Program-made: the position numbers and the translations under genes
Shown here: positions 9,292 through 18,510 of the stretch, piece after piece
Layout of the letters: each line of letters begins with the position of its first letter
Position numbering within the stretch: position 1 is the stretch's first letter
Origin: Bradyrhizobiaceae bacterium
GTDB lineage: Bacteria; Pseudomonadota; Alphaproteobacteria; Rhizobiales; Xanthobacteraceae
NCBI GenBank assembly: GCA_947481685.1
Contig: CANKHA010000002.1
Coordinates: 124,001-188,000, forward strand
DNA length: 64,000 bases
Reading direction: 5' to 3'
The notes under the pieces: model-generated
What the model was told of the DNA's origin: nothing
What the model saw: the letters and a program-made list of their open reading frames with translations, nothing else
The model's database searches: none

Positions 9292-10552
9292 AGCGCAGCG
9301 CCTCCACCGGATCGAGGCGTGCCGCCCGCCATGAGGGATAGAGCGTGGCGATGAAGGACAAGGTGAGCGCCATCACCACCACCGAAGTGGTTTCGCCGAC
9401 GTCCATGTCCGCAGGCAATGTCGAGAGGAAATAAATATCGGGTGGAAACAATTCGGTGCTGGACATCCAGGAGAGGAATTGGCGGATGGATTCGATATTC
9501 AGGCATACCACGGTGCCAAACAGGAATCCGACCAGCGTGCCGACAACGCCAATGGAGGCGCCGGTGATAAGGAAAATACGCATAATGGCGCCCTGTGTCG
9601 CACCCATGGTGCGCATGATGGCGATATCGCTGCCCTTGTCCTTCACAAGCATGATCAGGCCAGAGACGATATTAAGCGCGGCAACCAGCACGATCAGGGT
9701 GAGGATAAGAAACATCACGTTGCGCTCAACCTGCAGCGCATTGAAGAAGGTCGCGTTGCGCTGCCGCCAGTCGACCATGAAAATCGGGCGGCCGGCCGCG
9801 GTTTCCACCAGCTTGCGGTACGTTTCCACCTTGTCCGGATCTTCGCCGTAAACCTCGATCGAGGTTACATCTCCGTCACGGTTGAAATAGGCCTGCGCCT
9901 CCTTGATCGGCATGAAGACAAAGGCGGCGTCGTATTCCGACATGCCGATCTCGAATACCGCCGCGATCTTGTAGGATTTGATCCGCGGCGTGGTGCCCAT
10001 CGGCGTCACAGCCCCACGCGGCGCCACGAGCGTGATGTTGTCGCCGGAGCGCAGCGACAACTGGTCCGCCAGCCGCCGGCCGATCGCAACGCCCTCGCCC
10101 TGGTCAAAGCCTTCCAGCGTGCCCTGCTTGATGTTCTTGGCGATGGATGTGAGCTGGTTCAGATCGTTGGACCTGATGCCGCGCACCAGCACGCCAGAAG
10201 CATTGAAAGGTGATGACGCCAGCGCCTGACCTTCGACGATGGGCGACGCCAGCCGGATGCCCTTCACCTTGGAGATGCGCTCGGCCACGGCTTCCCAATC
10301 CGTCAACGGCGAATCGATGGGCTGTACAAGGAGATGGCCGTTAAGGCCGAGAATCTTATCGAGGAGTTCCTTGCGGAAGCCGTTCATCACCGCCATGACG
10401 ATGATCAACGTCGCCACCCCCAGCACGATGCCGAGGAAGGAAAAGCCGGCGATGACCGAGATAAAGCCTTCCTTTCGGCGCGCGCGCAGATAGCGCCGCG
10501 ACAACATCCATTCAAACGGTGCGAAGGCAGACGTGCCGGTGGGTTCGCTCAT
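9284..10552 (-). CDS. lolC: Lipoprotein-releasing ABC transporter, permease subunit
   Basis: Inner-membrane permease of the LolC/LolE (FtsX/MacB) family, 422 residues. It has one N-terminal membrane helix (after [20 protein letters not shown]), a large periplasmic domain of about 200 residues, and three C-terminal helices around [20 protein letters not shown] and the FtsX-type [11 protein letters not shown] segment. Only one permease gene is present next to lolD, as in other alphaproteobacteria where a single LolF-type permease probably forms a homodimer. It is downstream of proS (86-bp gap) and upstream of lolD. Confidence 0.93.
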   Translation of the reverse strand: MSEPTGTSAFAPFEWMLSRRYLRARRKEGFISVIAGFSFLGIVLGVATLIIVMAVMNGFRKELLDKILGLNGHLLVQPIDSPLTDWEAVAERISKVKGIRLASPIVEGQALASSPFNASGVLVRGIRSNDLNQLTSIAKNIKQGTLEGFDQGEGVAIGRRLADQLSLRSGDNITLVAPRGAVTPMGTTPRIKSYKIAAVFEIGMSEYDAAFVFMPIKEAQAYFNRDGDVTSIEVYGEDPDKVETYRKLVETAAGRPIFMVDWRQRNATFFNALQVERNVMFLILTLIVLVAALNIVSGLIMLVKDKGSDIAIMRTMGATQGAIMRIFLITGASIGVVGTLVGFLFGTVVCLNIESIRQFLSWMSSTELFPPDIYFLSTLPADMDVGETTSVVVMALTLSFIATLYPSWRAARLDPVEALRYE

Positions 10553-10638
10553 AAGGGTGTCCCTGCGTACCCGATTTCATCAGATTCTGGAGAGGTCACG
10601 CTAGCGTCCCTGCGCTGGATCGAACGCAGCACACAGAT

Positions 10639-11961
10639 TCATTGCGTAAGGAAGGCAAGCGCATCGGCCGGCGTAAGCAATTGACGGCTGCCGTCGGCGC
10701 GCTTCTTGAGCTCGACCCTGCCTTCGGCAAGCCCCTTCGGGCCAACGATGATCTGCCAGGGTATGCCGATGAGATCGGTTGTGGCGAACTTGGAACCAGG
10801 CCGCTCGTCGAGGTCATGGTAGAGAACATCAATGCGTTTGGCCTCAAGATCGCGATAGAGCTGCTCGCACGCCGCATCGGTCTCCGAGCCGCCCTGCTTC
10901 AGGTTGAGGATCGCGACCTTGAACGGCGCCACCGCCTCGGGCCAGATAATCCCCGCGTCATCGTGTGAGGCCTCAATGATGGCCGCAACGAGGCGGCTTG
11001 GTCCGATGCCATAAGAACCCATATGAACGGGCTTTTCGGCGCCATCGCGTCCGGCCACCACCGCCTTCATCGGTTCGGAATATTTTGTGCCGAAATAGAA
11101 GATGTGGCCAACCTCGATTCCGCGCGCCGACACTTTCGCGGGCTCCGGCAACACGCCGAAAGCGTCGGCGTCGTGCATGTCCGATGTTGCAGCGTAAAGC
11201 GAGGTCCATTTTTCGAAAATGCCCTGCATGGCAGCGACATCATCGAAATCGACACCTTCGCCCGGCGCGTCGAAATCGAGGAAATCCTTGTGGCAGAAAA
11301 CCTCACTCTCGCCGGTGTCGGCGAGAATGATGAATTCGTGGGAGAGATCGCCGCCGATCGGGCCGGTGTCCGCACGCATCGGGATCGCCTTCAACCCGAG
11401 CCGCGCAAAGGTCCGCAGATACGCCACGAACATCTTGTTGTAGGAATGCCGCGCGCCCGCCTGGTCGACGTCGAACGAATAGGCATCCTTCATCAGGAAT
11501 TCACGGCCGCGCATTAGGCCGAAGCGCGGGCGCACCTCGTCCCGGAACTTCCACTGGATGTGATAAAGATTAAGCGGCAGGTCCTTGTAGGAACGCACAT
11601 AGGACCGGAACACATCGGTGATCATTTCCTCATTGGTCGGACCGTAGAGCATCTCGCGCTCGTGACGGTCCTTGATGCGCAACATTTCCTTACCATAGTC
11701 GTCGTAGCGCCCGCTTTCGCGCCAGAGATCCGCAGACTGGATTGTCGGCATCAGCATCTCGATGGCGCCGGCGCGGTTCTGCTCCTCCCGCACCACCTGG
11801 CAGACCTTCTGCAGCACCCGATGGCCAAGCGGCAGGAAAGCATAAATGCCCGCCGCCTCCTGGCGCATCATGCCGGCGCGCAGCATCAGCCGGTGGGAGA
11901 CGATATCGGCCTCCTTCGGAGTCTCGCGCGAAATGGGCAGGAAATAGCGGGAAAGGCGCAT
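10639..11961 (-). CDS. proS: Prolyl-tRNA synthetase, short alphaproteobacterial form
   Basis: Class II aminoacyl-tRNA synthetase that charges tRNA-Pro. The 440-residue product starts [20 protein letters not shown]. It lacks the roughly 180-residue editing (INS) insertion of the E. coli enzyme, which is normal for this group. Motif 2 is visible as [23 protein letters not shown], and motif 3 as [16 protein letters not shown], followed by the anticodon-binding domain. The frame is open 55 codons further upstream but that part is low quality and lacks family similarity. The gene is followed by lolC and preceded by a 315-bp gap. Confidence 0.96.
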   Translation of the reverse strand: MRLSRYFLPISRETPKEADIVSHRLMLRAGMMRQEAAGIYAFLPLGHRVLQKVCQVVREEQNRAGAIEMLMPTIQSADLWRESGRYDDYGKEMLRIKDRHEREMLYGPTNEEMITDVFRSYVRSYKDLPLNLYHIQWKFRDEVRPRFGLMRGREFLMKDAYSFDVDQAGARHSYNKMFVAYLRTFARLGLKAIPMRADTGPIGGDLSHEFIILADTGESEVFCHKDFLDFDAPGEGVDFDDVAAMQGIFEKWTSLYAATSDMHDADAFGVLPEPAKVSARGIEVGHIFYFGTKYSEPMKAVVAGRDGAEKPVHMGSYGIGPSRLVAAIIEASHDDAGIIWPEAVAPFKVAILNLKQGGSETDAACEQLYRDLEAKRIDVLYHDLDERPGSKFATTDLIGIPWQIIVGPKGLAEGRVELKKRADGSRQLLTPADALAFLTQ

Positions 11962-12276
11962 CAATACTCGCTTATTGGATTCGGACCCTGCAGCAGACAA
12001 AGCCGGATAAGACGTGAAAAGACAAGGGGTCCGGGAAGAGCCTCCGAGCAACAATTGAAGCGTGACAGCCAAAAAAAACTCGGCTAGCGTCCGCGACGTG
12101 CTCAAGGGCCGAGGCTGCCACGCCAACGGTCAGGGAGCGGGGTCCAAGTTTTCAGGGCCAAGTCTAGGGAGCTGCCCGCAACCCGCTCAGGCTGCGATTT
12201 GCCAGGATCGACAAGGTCCGGCTCGGGAAAAATCACCGATAACTTCAATTGAGCAGGGCCAAGTGCCCTGCTCTTT
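11962..12276. other. 315-bp intergenic stretch without a supported protein gene
   Basis: Between the DUF1467 gene and proS (both minus strand). Its proS-proximal part contains an inverted repeat CGGACCC...GGGTCCG (about 11982-12032). Its right end carries a strong plus-strand terminator (12251-12278) with no plus-strand gene upstream of it. I could not find a convincing plus-strand promoter. Confidence 0.5.
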
Positions 12277-12278
12277 TT
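12251..12278 (+). terminator. Orphan intrinsic terminator
   Basis: A 9-bp perfect stem GAGCAGGGC / GCCCTGCTC with a 5-nt loop is followed by TTTTT on the plus strand. The adjacent annotated genes are both on the minus strand, so this orientation has no matching coding gene. It may end an unannotated small RNA, or it may simply be the mirror of a structure in the DUF1467 transcript. Confidence 0.7.
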
Positions 12279-12546
12279 ATGGTGCCAGGCCCATCCAGCC
12301 CGCCAGTCTATCGAGCGGCAGCAGACGGTATTCATAGACCACGTAGCAGATGCCGAAGACCACGCTCGCAACGAGCGTGGTCCAGACCAGCTTCATGCCG
12401 ACCCCGGCAATGGCCGGCGCGCCCGGATCGGTTCCCGGGGCGATATCACCATCCTCGTCCTGCCGGTGGACGCCGAACGGCAGCACCGCGAACAGGGTGA
12501 TCCACCAGATCAAAAAGTAGATGGCGATGGCGGTCGTTACCGTCAC
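12277..12546 (-). CDS. DUF1467 family membrane protein
   Basis: An 89-residue protein with two predicted membrane helices (TAIAIYFLIWWITLFAVLPF near the N-terminus and LVWTTLVASVVFGICYVVY near residues 53-71) separated by an acidic loop (RQDEDGDIAPGTDPG). This is the DUF1467 pattern, common upstream of proS in Hyphomicrobiales. The function is unknown. The stop codon lies in the T run of the plus-strand terminator. Confidence 0.88.
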   Translation of the reverse strand: MTVTTAIAIYFLIWWITLFAVLPFGVHRQDEDGDIAPGTDPGAPAIAGVGMKLVWTTLVASVVFGICYVVYEYRLLPLDRLAGWMGLAP

Positions 12547-12656
12547 GGGCGGCCTATGGCTGAAGCGGGTTAAGGCAAAAAATACGTCTGTCCAGCATGA
12601 TGCCTACCATGGCTTGGGCGCAGGCGTCATCAGCGCGCCTGCCTTGGGGTAATGTC

Positions 12657-13142
12657 ATGGGTATGCGCGTATTGGGATTGGCTGCCGCGGCTTTAGCCTG
12701 CGGCTTGGTATTCGCAACGTCACCAGCGATGGCCGCGGATTACGCACCGCCCCCAGTTTATACGCCGCCGCCACAGCCGGTCTATGTCCCCGCACCACAA
12801 TCATGCTGCTGCCCGACCGTGCGGCGAGGCCTCTATCTCAACTTCTCGTCCTGCGGCTACCGTAGCGCCCAGTATGGAGCCTATCCGAACTACGGCAGCT
12901 ATCCGCAGTATCCGGTTCAGCAGCCTTATGCGGCGCCTGCCTATTATCAGCCGCAGCCCTATCCTGTGCAGCCTTATCAAGGCTACCCGCAGCAATACAG
13001 CAGCTACGGTCCCGCTTATGCACCACAAGCCGGTGTAGGCGTTGGTGTCGGCCCGGTCGGTGTGGGTGTCACGGCGCGTGTCGCCTATCGCGGTTCACGG
13101 CAGCATTGCTGGAAAAGCCACGGCCGTTGGATCTGCCGCTGA
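12657..13142 (+). CDS. Secreted Pro/Tyr/Gln-rich hypothetical protein
   Basis: The 161-residue product has a clear signal peptide (MGMRVLGLAAAALACGLVF, cleavage near SPAMA-ADY). The mature part is rich in proline, tyrosine and glutamine (YAPPPVYTPPPQPVYVPAP and several YPVQ/YPQQ repeats). It has a short cysteine cluster (SCCCP) and a glycine/valine stretch, and ends with RQHCWKSHGRWICR. The ATG at 12657 is preceded by TTGGGGT and starts the signal peptide; an ATG 20 codons upstream would put non-hydrophobic residues before it. The protein is probably periplasmic or surface-exposed; no enzymatic motif is visible. It is convergent with rnj, 4 bp apart. Confidence 0.8.
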   Translation: MGMRVLGLAAAALACGLVFATSPAMAADYAPPPVYTPPPQPVYVPAPQSCCCPTVRRGLYLNFSSCGYRSAQYGAYPNYGSYPQYPVQQPYAAPAYYQPQPYPVQPYQGYPQQYSSYGPAYAPQAGVGVGVGPVGVGVTARVAYRGSRQHCWKSHGRWICR

Positions 13143-13146
13143 GGTT

Positions 13147-14817
13147 TCAGACCGTCAGCACATGAATGTGACAGGTCGGCTTCTTATTCCATTCCCGCGC
13201 GATGGTGCTGCGGACCGTTCGAGACACTGATTCCGAGACGGCATCGGCATCGCGTTTCCGCGCCTTCGGCAAGTTTTCCACGACCTCAAGCACTGCATTG
13301 TAGACGATGTCGCTGATGTTCTCACCGGCTGCGTTGGTTTCGGGAATGCCGGTGAGTTCGATCTCCGGATCCGCAAGCAACTCGCCCTGTTCGCTCAAGG
13401 CCAGCGCGACTGAAACGATGCCGGCGAAGCCAAGCCGCCGCCTGTCCGGAATGGTGCGGGCCTGCGCGTCGACCAGAATACGGCCGTCCTTGTAGAAACG
13501 GCCGACCGGCACTTCATCGATGATGGCCGGCCCATTGGGCGCAAGCCGCACCAAGTCGCCATCCTGACAGGTCGCAACCTTAGGCACGCCCACGCGACGC
13601 GCCAGGGCGGCATGCTCGGCCATATGGAGCGCCTCGCCATGCACCGGAAGCACGATCTGCGGACGCACCCAGCTCAGCATCTCTTCCAGCTCGGCCTGAC
13701 GCGGATGACCTGAGACGTGGACGAGATGGGTACGGTCGGTGATGACTTCGACGCCGCGCACCACAAGCCCGTTGATCACCCCGCCAACCGCCTTTTCGTT
13801 TCCCGGAATCGCCCGGGACGAAAAAATCACGCGGTCGCCGCGATTGAAAGTTACTTCCGGATGGTCGTCGCGGGAGATGCGCGAGAGCGCGGAGCGTGGT
13901 TCGCCCTGGCTGCCGGTACACAGCGCCAGCACCTTGTCCGGTGGCAGGTAGCCATAGGTTTCGAGACTGCGGAATGGCGGCACGCCCTCGAAGTAGCCGG
14001 TCTCGCGCGCGACTTGCACAATCCGCTCCATGGCGCGGCCGACGACAATGACCTCACGACCACAAGCGCGCGCGGCATCCGCCACGCTGCGCAGGCGCGA
14101 GACATTGGAGGCGAAGGTTGTCACCGCAACGCGCCCGGGCGCACTTTTGATCAACTCAGCGAGGCATTTGCCCACATCGGCTTCCGAAGGCGAGCGGCCT
14201 TCGCGCACCGCATTGGTGGAGTCACCCACCAGCGCCAGAACGCCTTCGTCACCGATGGCGCGCAGCTTCGCTTCATCGGTCGGCAGGCCAATGACCGGCG
14301 TCAGGTCGATCTTCCAGTCGCCGGTGTGATAAACGATGCCGAGCGGCGTGCGCAGGATCAGCCCGTGGGACTCCGGGATCGAATGCGCGACCGGAACATA
14401 TTCCACATCGAACGGGCCGACCGTGAAACGGCCGCCCACCGGAATAACGTTGATCGGAATTTGTGGCGCGCCCGGCTCGCCTTGCCGCTTGGCTTCAATC
14501 AAAGCCGCCGTGAATGGCGTGGCATACAGTGGCACTTTCAGCTTGGGCCAGAGGTCGATGATTGCGCCGATGTGATCCTCGTGGCCGTGGGTGATCACCA
14601 TGCCAACGAGGTTTTTGCGCTCTTCCACCAGATAACGGATGTCGGGAAGGACAATATCGACGCCTGGCACCTGTTCCTGCGAGGCGAAGCCAATGCCGCA
14701 ATCGATCGCAAGCCAGGTCCGTTGTCGCTCGGTGCCCAGTCCATAGATCGACAAATTCATGCCGATCTCGCCTACTCCGCCGAGCGGAGCGAAAACCAGT
14801 TCCTGCTGAAGCGCCAT
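13147..14817 (-). CDS. rnj: Ribonuclease J
   Basis: Metallo-beta-lactamase/beta-CASP ribonuclease for mRNA decay and RNA maturation, 556 residues. The zinc-binding THGHEDHIG motif is at about residues 74-82, with the beta-CASP domain (GDSTNAVREGRSPSEADV, TFASNVSRL, CTGSQGEPRSAL) and the later VSGHPRQAELEEM motif downstream. The C-terminal domain is present. The gene follows birA by 4 bp and is probably expressed from the end of the nuo operon transcript. In many relatives a coaX gene lies between birA and rnj; here it does not. Confidence 0.95.
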   Translation of the reverse strand: MALQQELVFAPLGGVGEIGMNLSIYGLGTERQRTWLAIDCGIGFASQEQVPGVDIVLPDIRYLVEERKNLVGMVITHGHEDHIGAIIDLWPKLKVPLYATPFTAALIEAKRQGEPGAPQIPINVIPVGGRFTVGPFDVEYVPVAHSIPESHGLILRTPLGIVYHTGDWKIDLTPVIGLPTDEAKLRAIGDEGVLALVGDSTNAVREGRSPSEADVGKCLAELIKSAPGRVAVTTFASNVSRLRSVADAARACGREVIVVGRAMERIVQVARETGYFEGVPPFRSLETYGYLPPDKVLALCTGSQGEPRSALSRISRDDHPEVTFNRGDRVIFSSRAIPGNEKAVGGVINGLVVRGVEVITDRTHLVHVSGHPRQAELEEMLSWVRPQIVLPVHGEALHMAEHAALARRVGVPKVATCQDGDLVRLAPNGPAIIDEVPVGRFYKDGRILVDAQARTIPDRRRLGFAGIVSVALALSEQGELLADPEIELTGIPETNAAGENISDIVYNAVLEVVENLPKARKRDADAVSESVSRTVRSTIAREWNKKPTCHIHVLTV

Positions 14818-14821
14818 TCCG

Positions 14822-15574
14822 TCAACCTGTTTCCGCGAGCGCGAAGACTTCGCCGCTGCTCACCACCTGAATTTTTCCGTCGGGAAGACGCAATAGCAAA
14901 TGACCCGTCGCGTCGAGTCCCTCGAAATGTCCGACAAGTTCCTGGCTGGGAAGCCGGACCCGAATATCCTGTCCCACGCCCCCCGCGCGGATCAGCCAAT
15001 CGGAACGTATTGCAGCGAAACCCGCGCCATCAGCCCATTGCCGCAGGCGCACCAGCAAAGTCCTCGAAAGCCGGCAAAACACTTCGTCGGAAGATAATTC
15101 AGCACCGGCAGTCTTCAGATCGGTCGCCGGCTGCGCGATCCGCTCGGGGTGATGCGCGCAGTTGATGCCGATGCCGATCACGGCCCAGCCATTTTCGGCC
15201 TCAATCAACATGCCGGCAAGTTTCTGACAGCCAAGCAAGACGTCGTTAGGCCATTTCAGCGACAGCTGCGCTGCGATCCGGGGCGCCAGTTCGGCGATGG
15301 CGTCATAGACACCGAGGCCGGCAACGAAAGCCAATTCTCCCGCACGACCTGCCGGGACACCAGGCAGCAGAAGGCTGGCGTAAAGATTGCCCGGCTCCGA
15401 TATCCAGACATTACCACGCCGCCCCCGCCCCGCGGTTTGCTCCCGTGCGGCAATCCAAAGCGCTCCATGCTCGCCGGCGCGTGCGCGCTGGCACGCCAGC
15501 GTATTGGTGGAATCGATGGTGTCGAGCGCCTCGAGCTTGACGCCGGCAGCCGCGGCGATCGGGTCAAGCTTCAT
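14822..15574 (-). CDS. birA: Biotin--[acetyl-CoA carboxylase] ligase
   Basis: Biotin protein ligase that attaches biotin to the BCCP subunit of acetyl-CoA carboxylase. In 250 residues the product shows the biotinyl-AMP site GRGRRGNVW near residue 50 and the KWPNDVLL segment with the conserved lysine, followed by GIGINCAH. There is no N-terminal winged helix, so it is the monofunctional class without repressor activity. It starts 3 bp after the nuoN stop, which places it at the tail of the complex I operon. Confidence 0.93.
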   Translation of the reverse strand: MKLDPIAAAAGVKLEALDTIDSTNTLACQRARAGEHGALWIAAREQTAGRGRRGNVWISEPGNLYASLLLPGVPAGRAGELAFVAGLGVYDAIAELAPRIAAQLSLKWPNDVLLGCQKLAGMLIEAENGWAVIGIGINCAHHPERIAQPATDLKTAGAELSSDEVFCRLSRTLLVRLRQWADGAGFAAIRSDWLIRAGGVGQDIRVRLPSQELVGHFEGLDATGHLLLRLPDGKIQVVSSGEVFALAETG

Positions 15575-15577
15575 TGC

Positions 15578-17014
15578 CTAGAACAGCGATTTCGCCGCCG
15601 CTGCCGCGGTCGCGACCAGCGGTGCAGGATAAATGAAGAAGGCAATGTTGAGCAGCCCGCTGACGCCAAACACCGCTTTCAGCATGCCCGGCATCGGCAC
15701 GAAGGCCTGCGCCGGATCGTCGAAATACATCAGCTTCACGATGCGCAGGTAATAGAAAGCGCCCACCACGCTGGCGAGCACGCCGATCACTGCGAGCGCA
15801 TAGAGCCCGGCCTGAATGGCGGCGAGGAATACATAAAACTTGGCGAAAAAGCCGGCGAGCGGCGGAATGCCCGCCAGCGAGAACAGCAACATCGCGAAAA
15901 AGAATGCCATTCCGGGATTGGTGCGCGACAGGCCAGCGAGATCGGCGATCTCTTCGACCGGTCCCTCGGCGCGGCGCATCGACATGATCGCGGCAAAGGT
16001 ACCGAGCGTCATGACGAGGTAGATGCCCATATAAACGAGCACGCCTTGCACGCCTTCGGCGGTTCCCGCCGCCAGGCCGATCAAAGCAAAACCCATGTGG
16101 CCGATTGATGAATAGGCCATCAGGCGCTTGATGTTGGTCTGGCCGATGGCAGCAAATGCCCCCAACAACATCGAAGCAAGCGAGACGAAAACCAGAATCT
16201 GCTGCCACTGGGAAGCGATCCCCGGGAACGCATCGATGGCGACCCGAACGAAGATCGCAATCGCCGCAACCTTTGGCGACGCCGCAAAGAAGGTCGTCAC
16301 CGGCGTGGGCGCGCCTTCGTAGACATCGGGTGTCCACATGTGGAACGGCACCGCGGACACCTTGAAGCACAAGCCCGCAAACAGAAAGACAAGCCCGAAT
16401 ACAAGCCCAACACCGCCCTGCCCCGCCGCCTGTGCGATGCCGGTGAAGGTGACCGTCCCGGTGAAGCCATAGATCAGCGAGCAGCCGTAGAGCAGCATTC
16501 CGGACGACAGCGCACCAAGGACGAAATACTTCAATCCGGCTTCCGAAGCGCGCACGTTTTCGCGGTGGAATGCCGCGAGCACATAGAGGCAGAGGCTCAT
16601 CAGCTCGAGACCGAGATAGAGCGCGATCAGGTCGCCGGCAGATACGAGCACCAGCATACCGAGCGTGGAAAACACCACCAACACGGGATACTCGAAGCGC
16701 CGTTGGCCTGCGCCTTTCATGTAGTCGAGCGACATCAGGATCGCGATGGCCGATCCGGCCAGCGACAACACCTTCATGAAGCGCGCGAACAGATCGACGA
16801 TGAAGCTGCCGTTGAACAAGGCAACTTTTTCCGCCGGCATCCACACCACGAGGCCCGCAACGCCGGCGAGCAGCAGCACGGCCAGGCCATTGACGACGCC
16901 GGTGGCGCGTTCCCCGCCATAGGCACCGATCATCAGCAGCACCATGCCGCCAAGGGCGAGCGTGATCTCCGGCAACAGCGGTTTCAGCGAAAGCAATTCG
17001 GCGGGTAGCATCAT
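15578..17014 (-). CDS. nuoN: NADH-quinone oxidoreductase subunit N
   Basis: Antiporter-like membrane subunit of complex I, 478 residues, about 14 helices. It begins [20 protein letters not shown]. The proton-channel motifs [20 protein letters not shown] and [19 protein letters not shown] are intact, with the lysines and glutamate of the conserved hydrophilic axis. The start overlaps the nuoM stop by 4 bp (ATGA). The last nuo gene; birA follows directly. Confidence 0.97.
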   Translation of the reverse strand: MMLPAELLSLKPLLPEITLALGGMVLLMIGAYGGERATGVVNGLAVLLLAGVAGLVVWMPAEKVALFNGSFIVDLFARFMKVLSLAGSAIAILMSLDYMKGAGQRRFEYPVLVVFSTLGMLVLVSAGDLIALYLGLELMSLCLYVLAAFHRENVRASEAGLKYFVLGALSSGMLLYGCSLIYGFTGTVTFTGIAQAAGQGGVGLVFGLVFLFAGLCFKVSAVPFHMWTPDVYEGAPTPVTTFFAASPKVAAIAIFVRVAIDAFPGIASQWQQILVFVSLASMLLGAFAAIGQTNIKRLMAYSSIGHMGFALIGLAAGTAEGVQGVLVYMGIYLVMTLGTFAAIMSMRRAEGPVEEIADLAGLSRTNPGMAFFFAMLLFSLAGIPPLAGFFAKFYVFLAAIQAGLYALAVIGVLASVVGAFYYLRIVKLMYFDDPAQAFVPMPGMLKAVFGVSGLLNIAFFIYPAPLVATAAAAAKSLF

Positions 17015-18510
17015 TGTCCAACCGCCTTTACCGCGACTTCAAGCGCGCGTTGATAATTGGCAACAATCTGCTCGACCGATGCGGCGGACATCTCGAGCAA
17101 AGGCTTCGGATAAATGCCGAAGAAGATCGTGCCGACAACCAGCGGCGACAGGCAGATGATCTCGCGGTAATCGAGATCCTTGATGCCGGCGAGTGACGGC
17201 TTCTCAAGTTTTCCAAACATAACTCTCGCAGCGAGCCAAAGCACATAAGCGGCAGAGAGGATGACGCCTAACGTGGCGACAATCGCCACCCAGGGATTGA
17301 CCTTGAAAGTGCCAATCAGAATCATGAGTTCGCCGACGAAGCCGGAGGTTCCGGGCAAACCCAGATTGGCCAAGCTGAAAATCAGGAAGGCGACTGCGTA
17401 AAGCGGCATGCGATTGACCAGACCACCATAGGCCGCGATCTCGCGCGTGTGCATGCGGTCATAGACCACGCCAACGCAGAGGAACAGCGCGGCTGAAACG
17501 ATGCCGTGCGACACCATCTGGAACTGGGCGCCGGCCACCGCCTCGGTGGTCACCGCGAAGATACCCATGGTGACGAAGCCCATATGCGCGACGGACGAAT
17601 ATGCGATCAGCTTCTTCATGTCTTCCTGCACCAGCGCCACCAGAGAGGTGTAGACGATGGCCACGACTGACAGCACGAAAATGATGATCGCAAAGTCCTG
17701 CGTCGCCAGCGGGAACATCGGCAGCGAGAACCGCAAGAAACCGTAACCGCCCATCTTCAGCAGGATCGCAGCGAGGATGACGGAGCCCGCCGTCGGCGCC
17801 TCAACGTGCGCGTCGGGGAGCCAGGTGTGAACCGGCCACATCGGCATCTTCACGGCAAAGGACGCAAAGAAGGCAAGCCACGCAAATTTCTGCAGATTCG
17901 GCGACAAGGCGGTACGCATTAGCGTCGGGATATCAGTCGTTCCCGCAACCCAGTACATCGCCATGATGGCGAGCAGCATCAGCACCGAACCGAGCAGCGT
18001 ATAGAGGAAAAACTTGAAGCTCGCATAGACGCGCCGCTGGCCGCCCCAGATTCCGATGATCAGGAACATTGGAATGAGGCCGCCTTCGAAGAACAGATAG
18101 AACAGCACGAGATCGAGCGCGGAGAAGGTGCCTATCATCAAGGTTTCGAGCGCGAGGAACGCAATCATATATTCGCGCACGCGGGTCTGGATCGGTCGCC
18201 AGCTTGCAATGATGCACAGCGGCATCAGCGCGGTGGTGAGGATCACGAACGGCAGCGAAATGCCATCGACGCCCATGTGGTAGCCGATGCCGGACGCAAG
18301 CCATGCATGCTTTTCGACAAACTGGAATTCGGCCAATTTCGTGTCGAAGTGCCACAGCATTATCAGCGAGGTGCCGAAGGTGATGATGGTGGTCCAGAGC
18401 GCTACCCAGCGTGCGTTGCGCGCGCCGTCATCCCCGCCGCGTAGCAGCAGGATGAACAGCACGCCGACAAGCGGCAGGAAGGTGACGACCGAAAGGATTG
18501 GCCAGGACAT
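17011..18510 (-). CDS. nuoM: NADH-quinone oxidoreductase subunit M
   Basis: Antiporter-like membrane subunit of complex I, 499 residues. I use the ATG at 18510 ([19 protein letters not shown]), which overlaps the nuoL stop; the frame is open 9 codons upstream inside nuoL. Family motifs visible are [24 protein letters not shown] and [18 protein letters not shown], both part of the proton pathway. Predicted 14 transmembrane helices. Confidence 0.97.
   Translation of the reverse strand: MSWPILSVVTFLPLVGVLFILLLRGGDDGARNARWVALWTTIITFGTSLIMLWHFDTKLAEFQFVEKHAWLASGIGYHMGVDGISLPFVILTTALMPLCIIASWRPIQTRVREYMIAFLALETLMIGTFSALDLVLFYLFFEGGLIPMFLIIGIWGGQRRVYASFKFFLYTLLGSVLMLLAIMAMYWVAGTTDIPTLMRTALSPNLQKFAWLAFFASFAVKMPMWPVHTWLPDAHVEAPTAGSVILAAILLKMGGYGFLRFSLPMFPLATQDFAIIIFVLSVVAIVYTSLVALVQEDMKKLIAYSSVAHMGFVTMGIFAVTTEAVAGAQFQMVSHGIVSAALFLCVGVVYDRMHTREIAAYGGLVNRMPLYAVAFLIFSLANLGLPGTSGFVGELMILIGTFKVNPWVAIVATLGVILSAAYVLWLAARVMFGKLEKPSLAGIKDLDYREIICLSPLVVGTIFFGIYPKPLLEMSAASVEQIVANYQRALEVAVKAVGQ

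Noticed and set aside
15564-17021. Open frame of 485 codons on the minus strand overlapping nuoN
   Set aside because: It is a second frame of the same strand within nuoN; nuoN has complete motifs and operon spacing, and this frame is Arg/Gly-rich without similarity.
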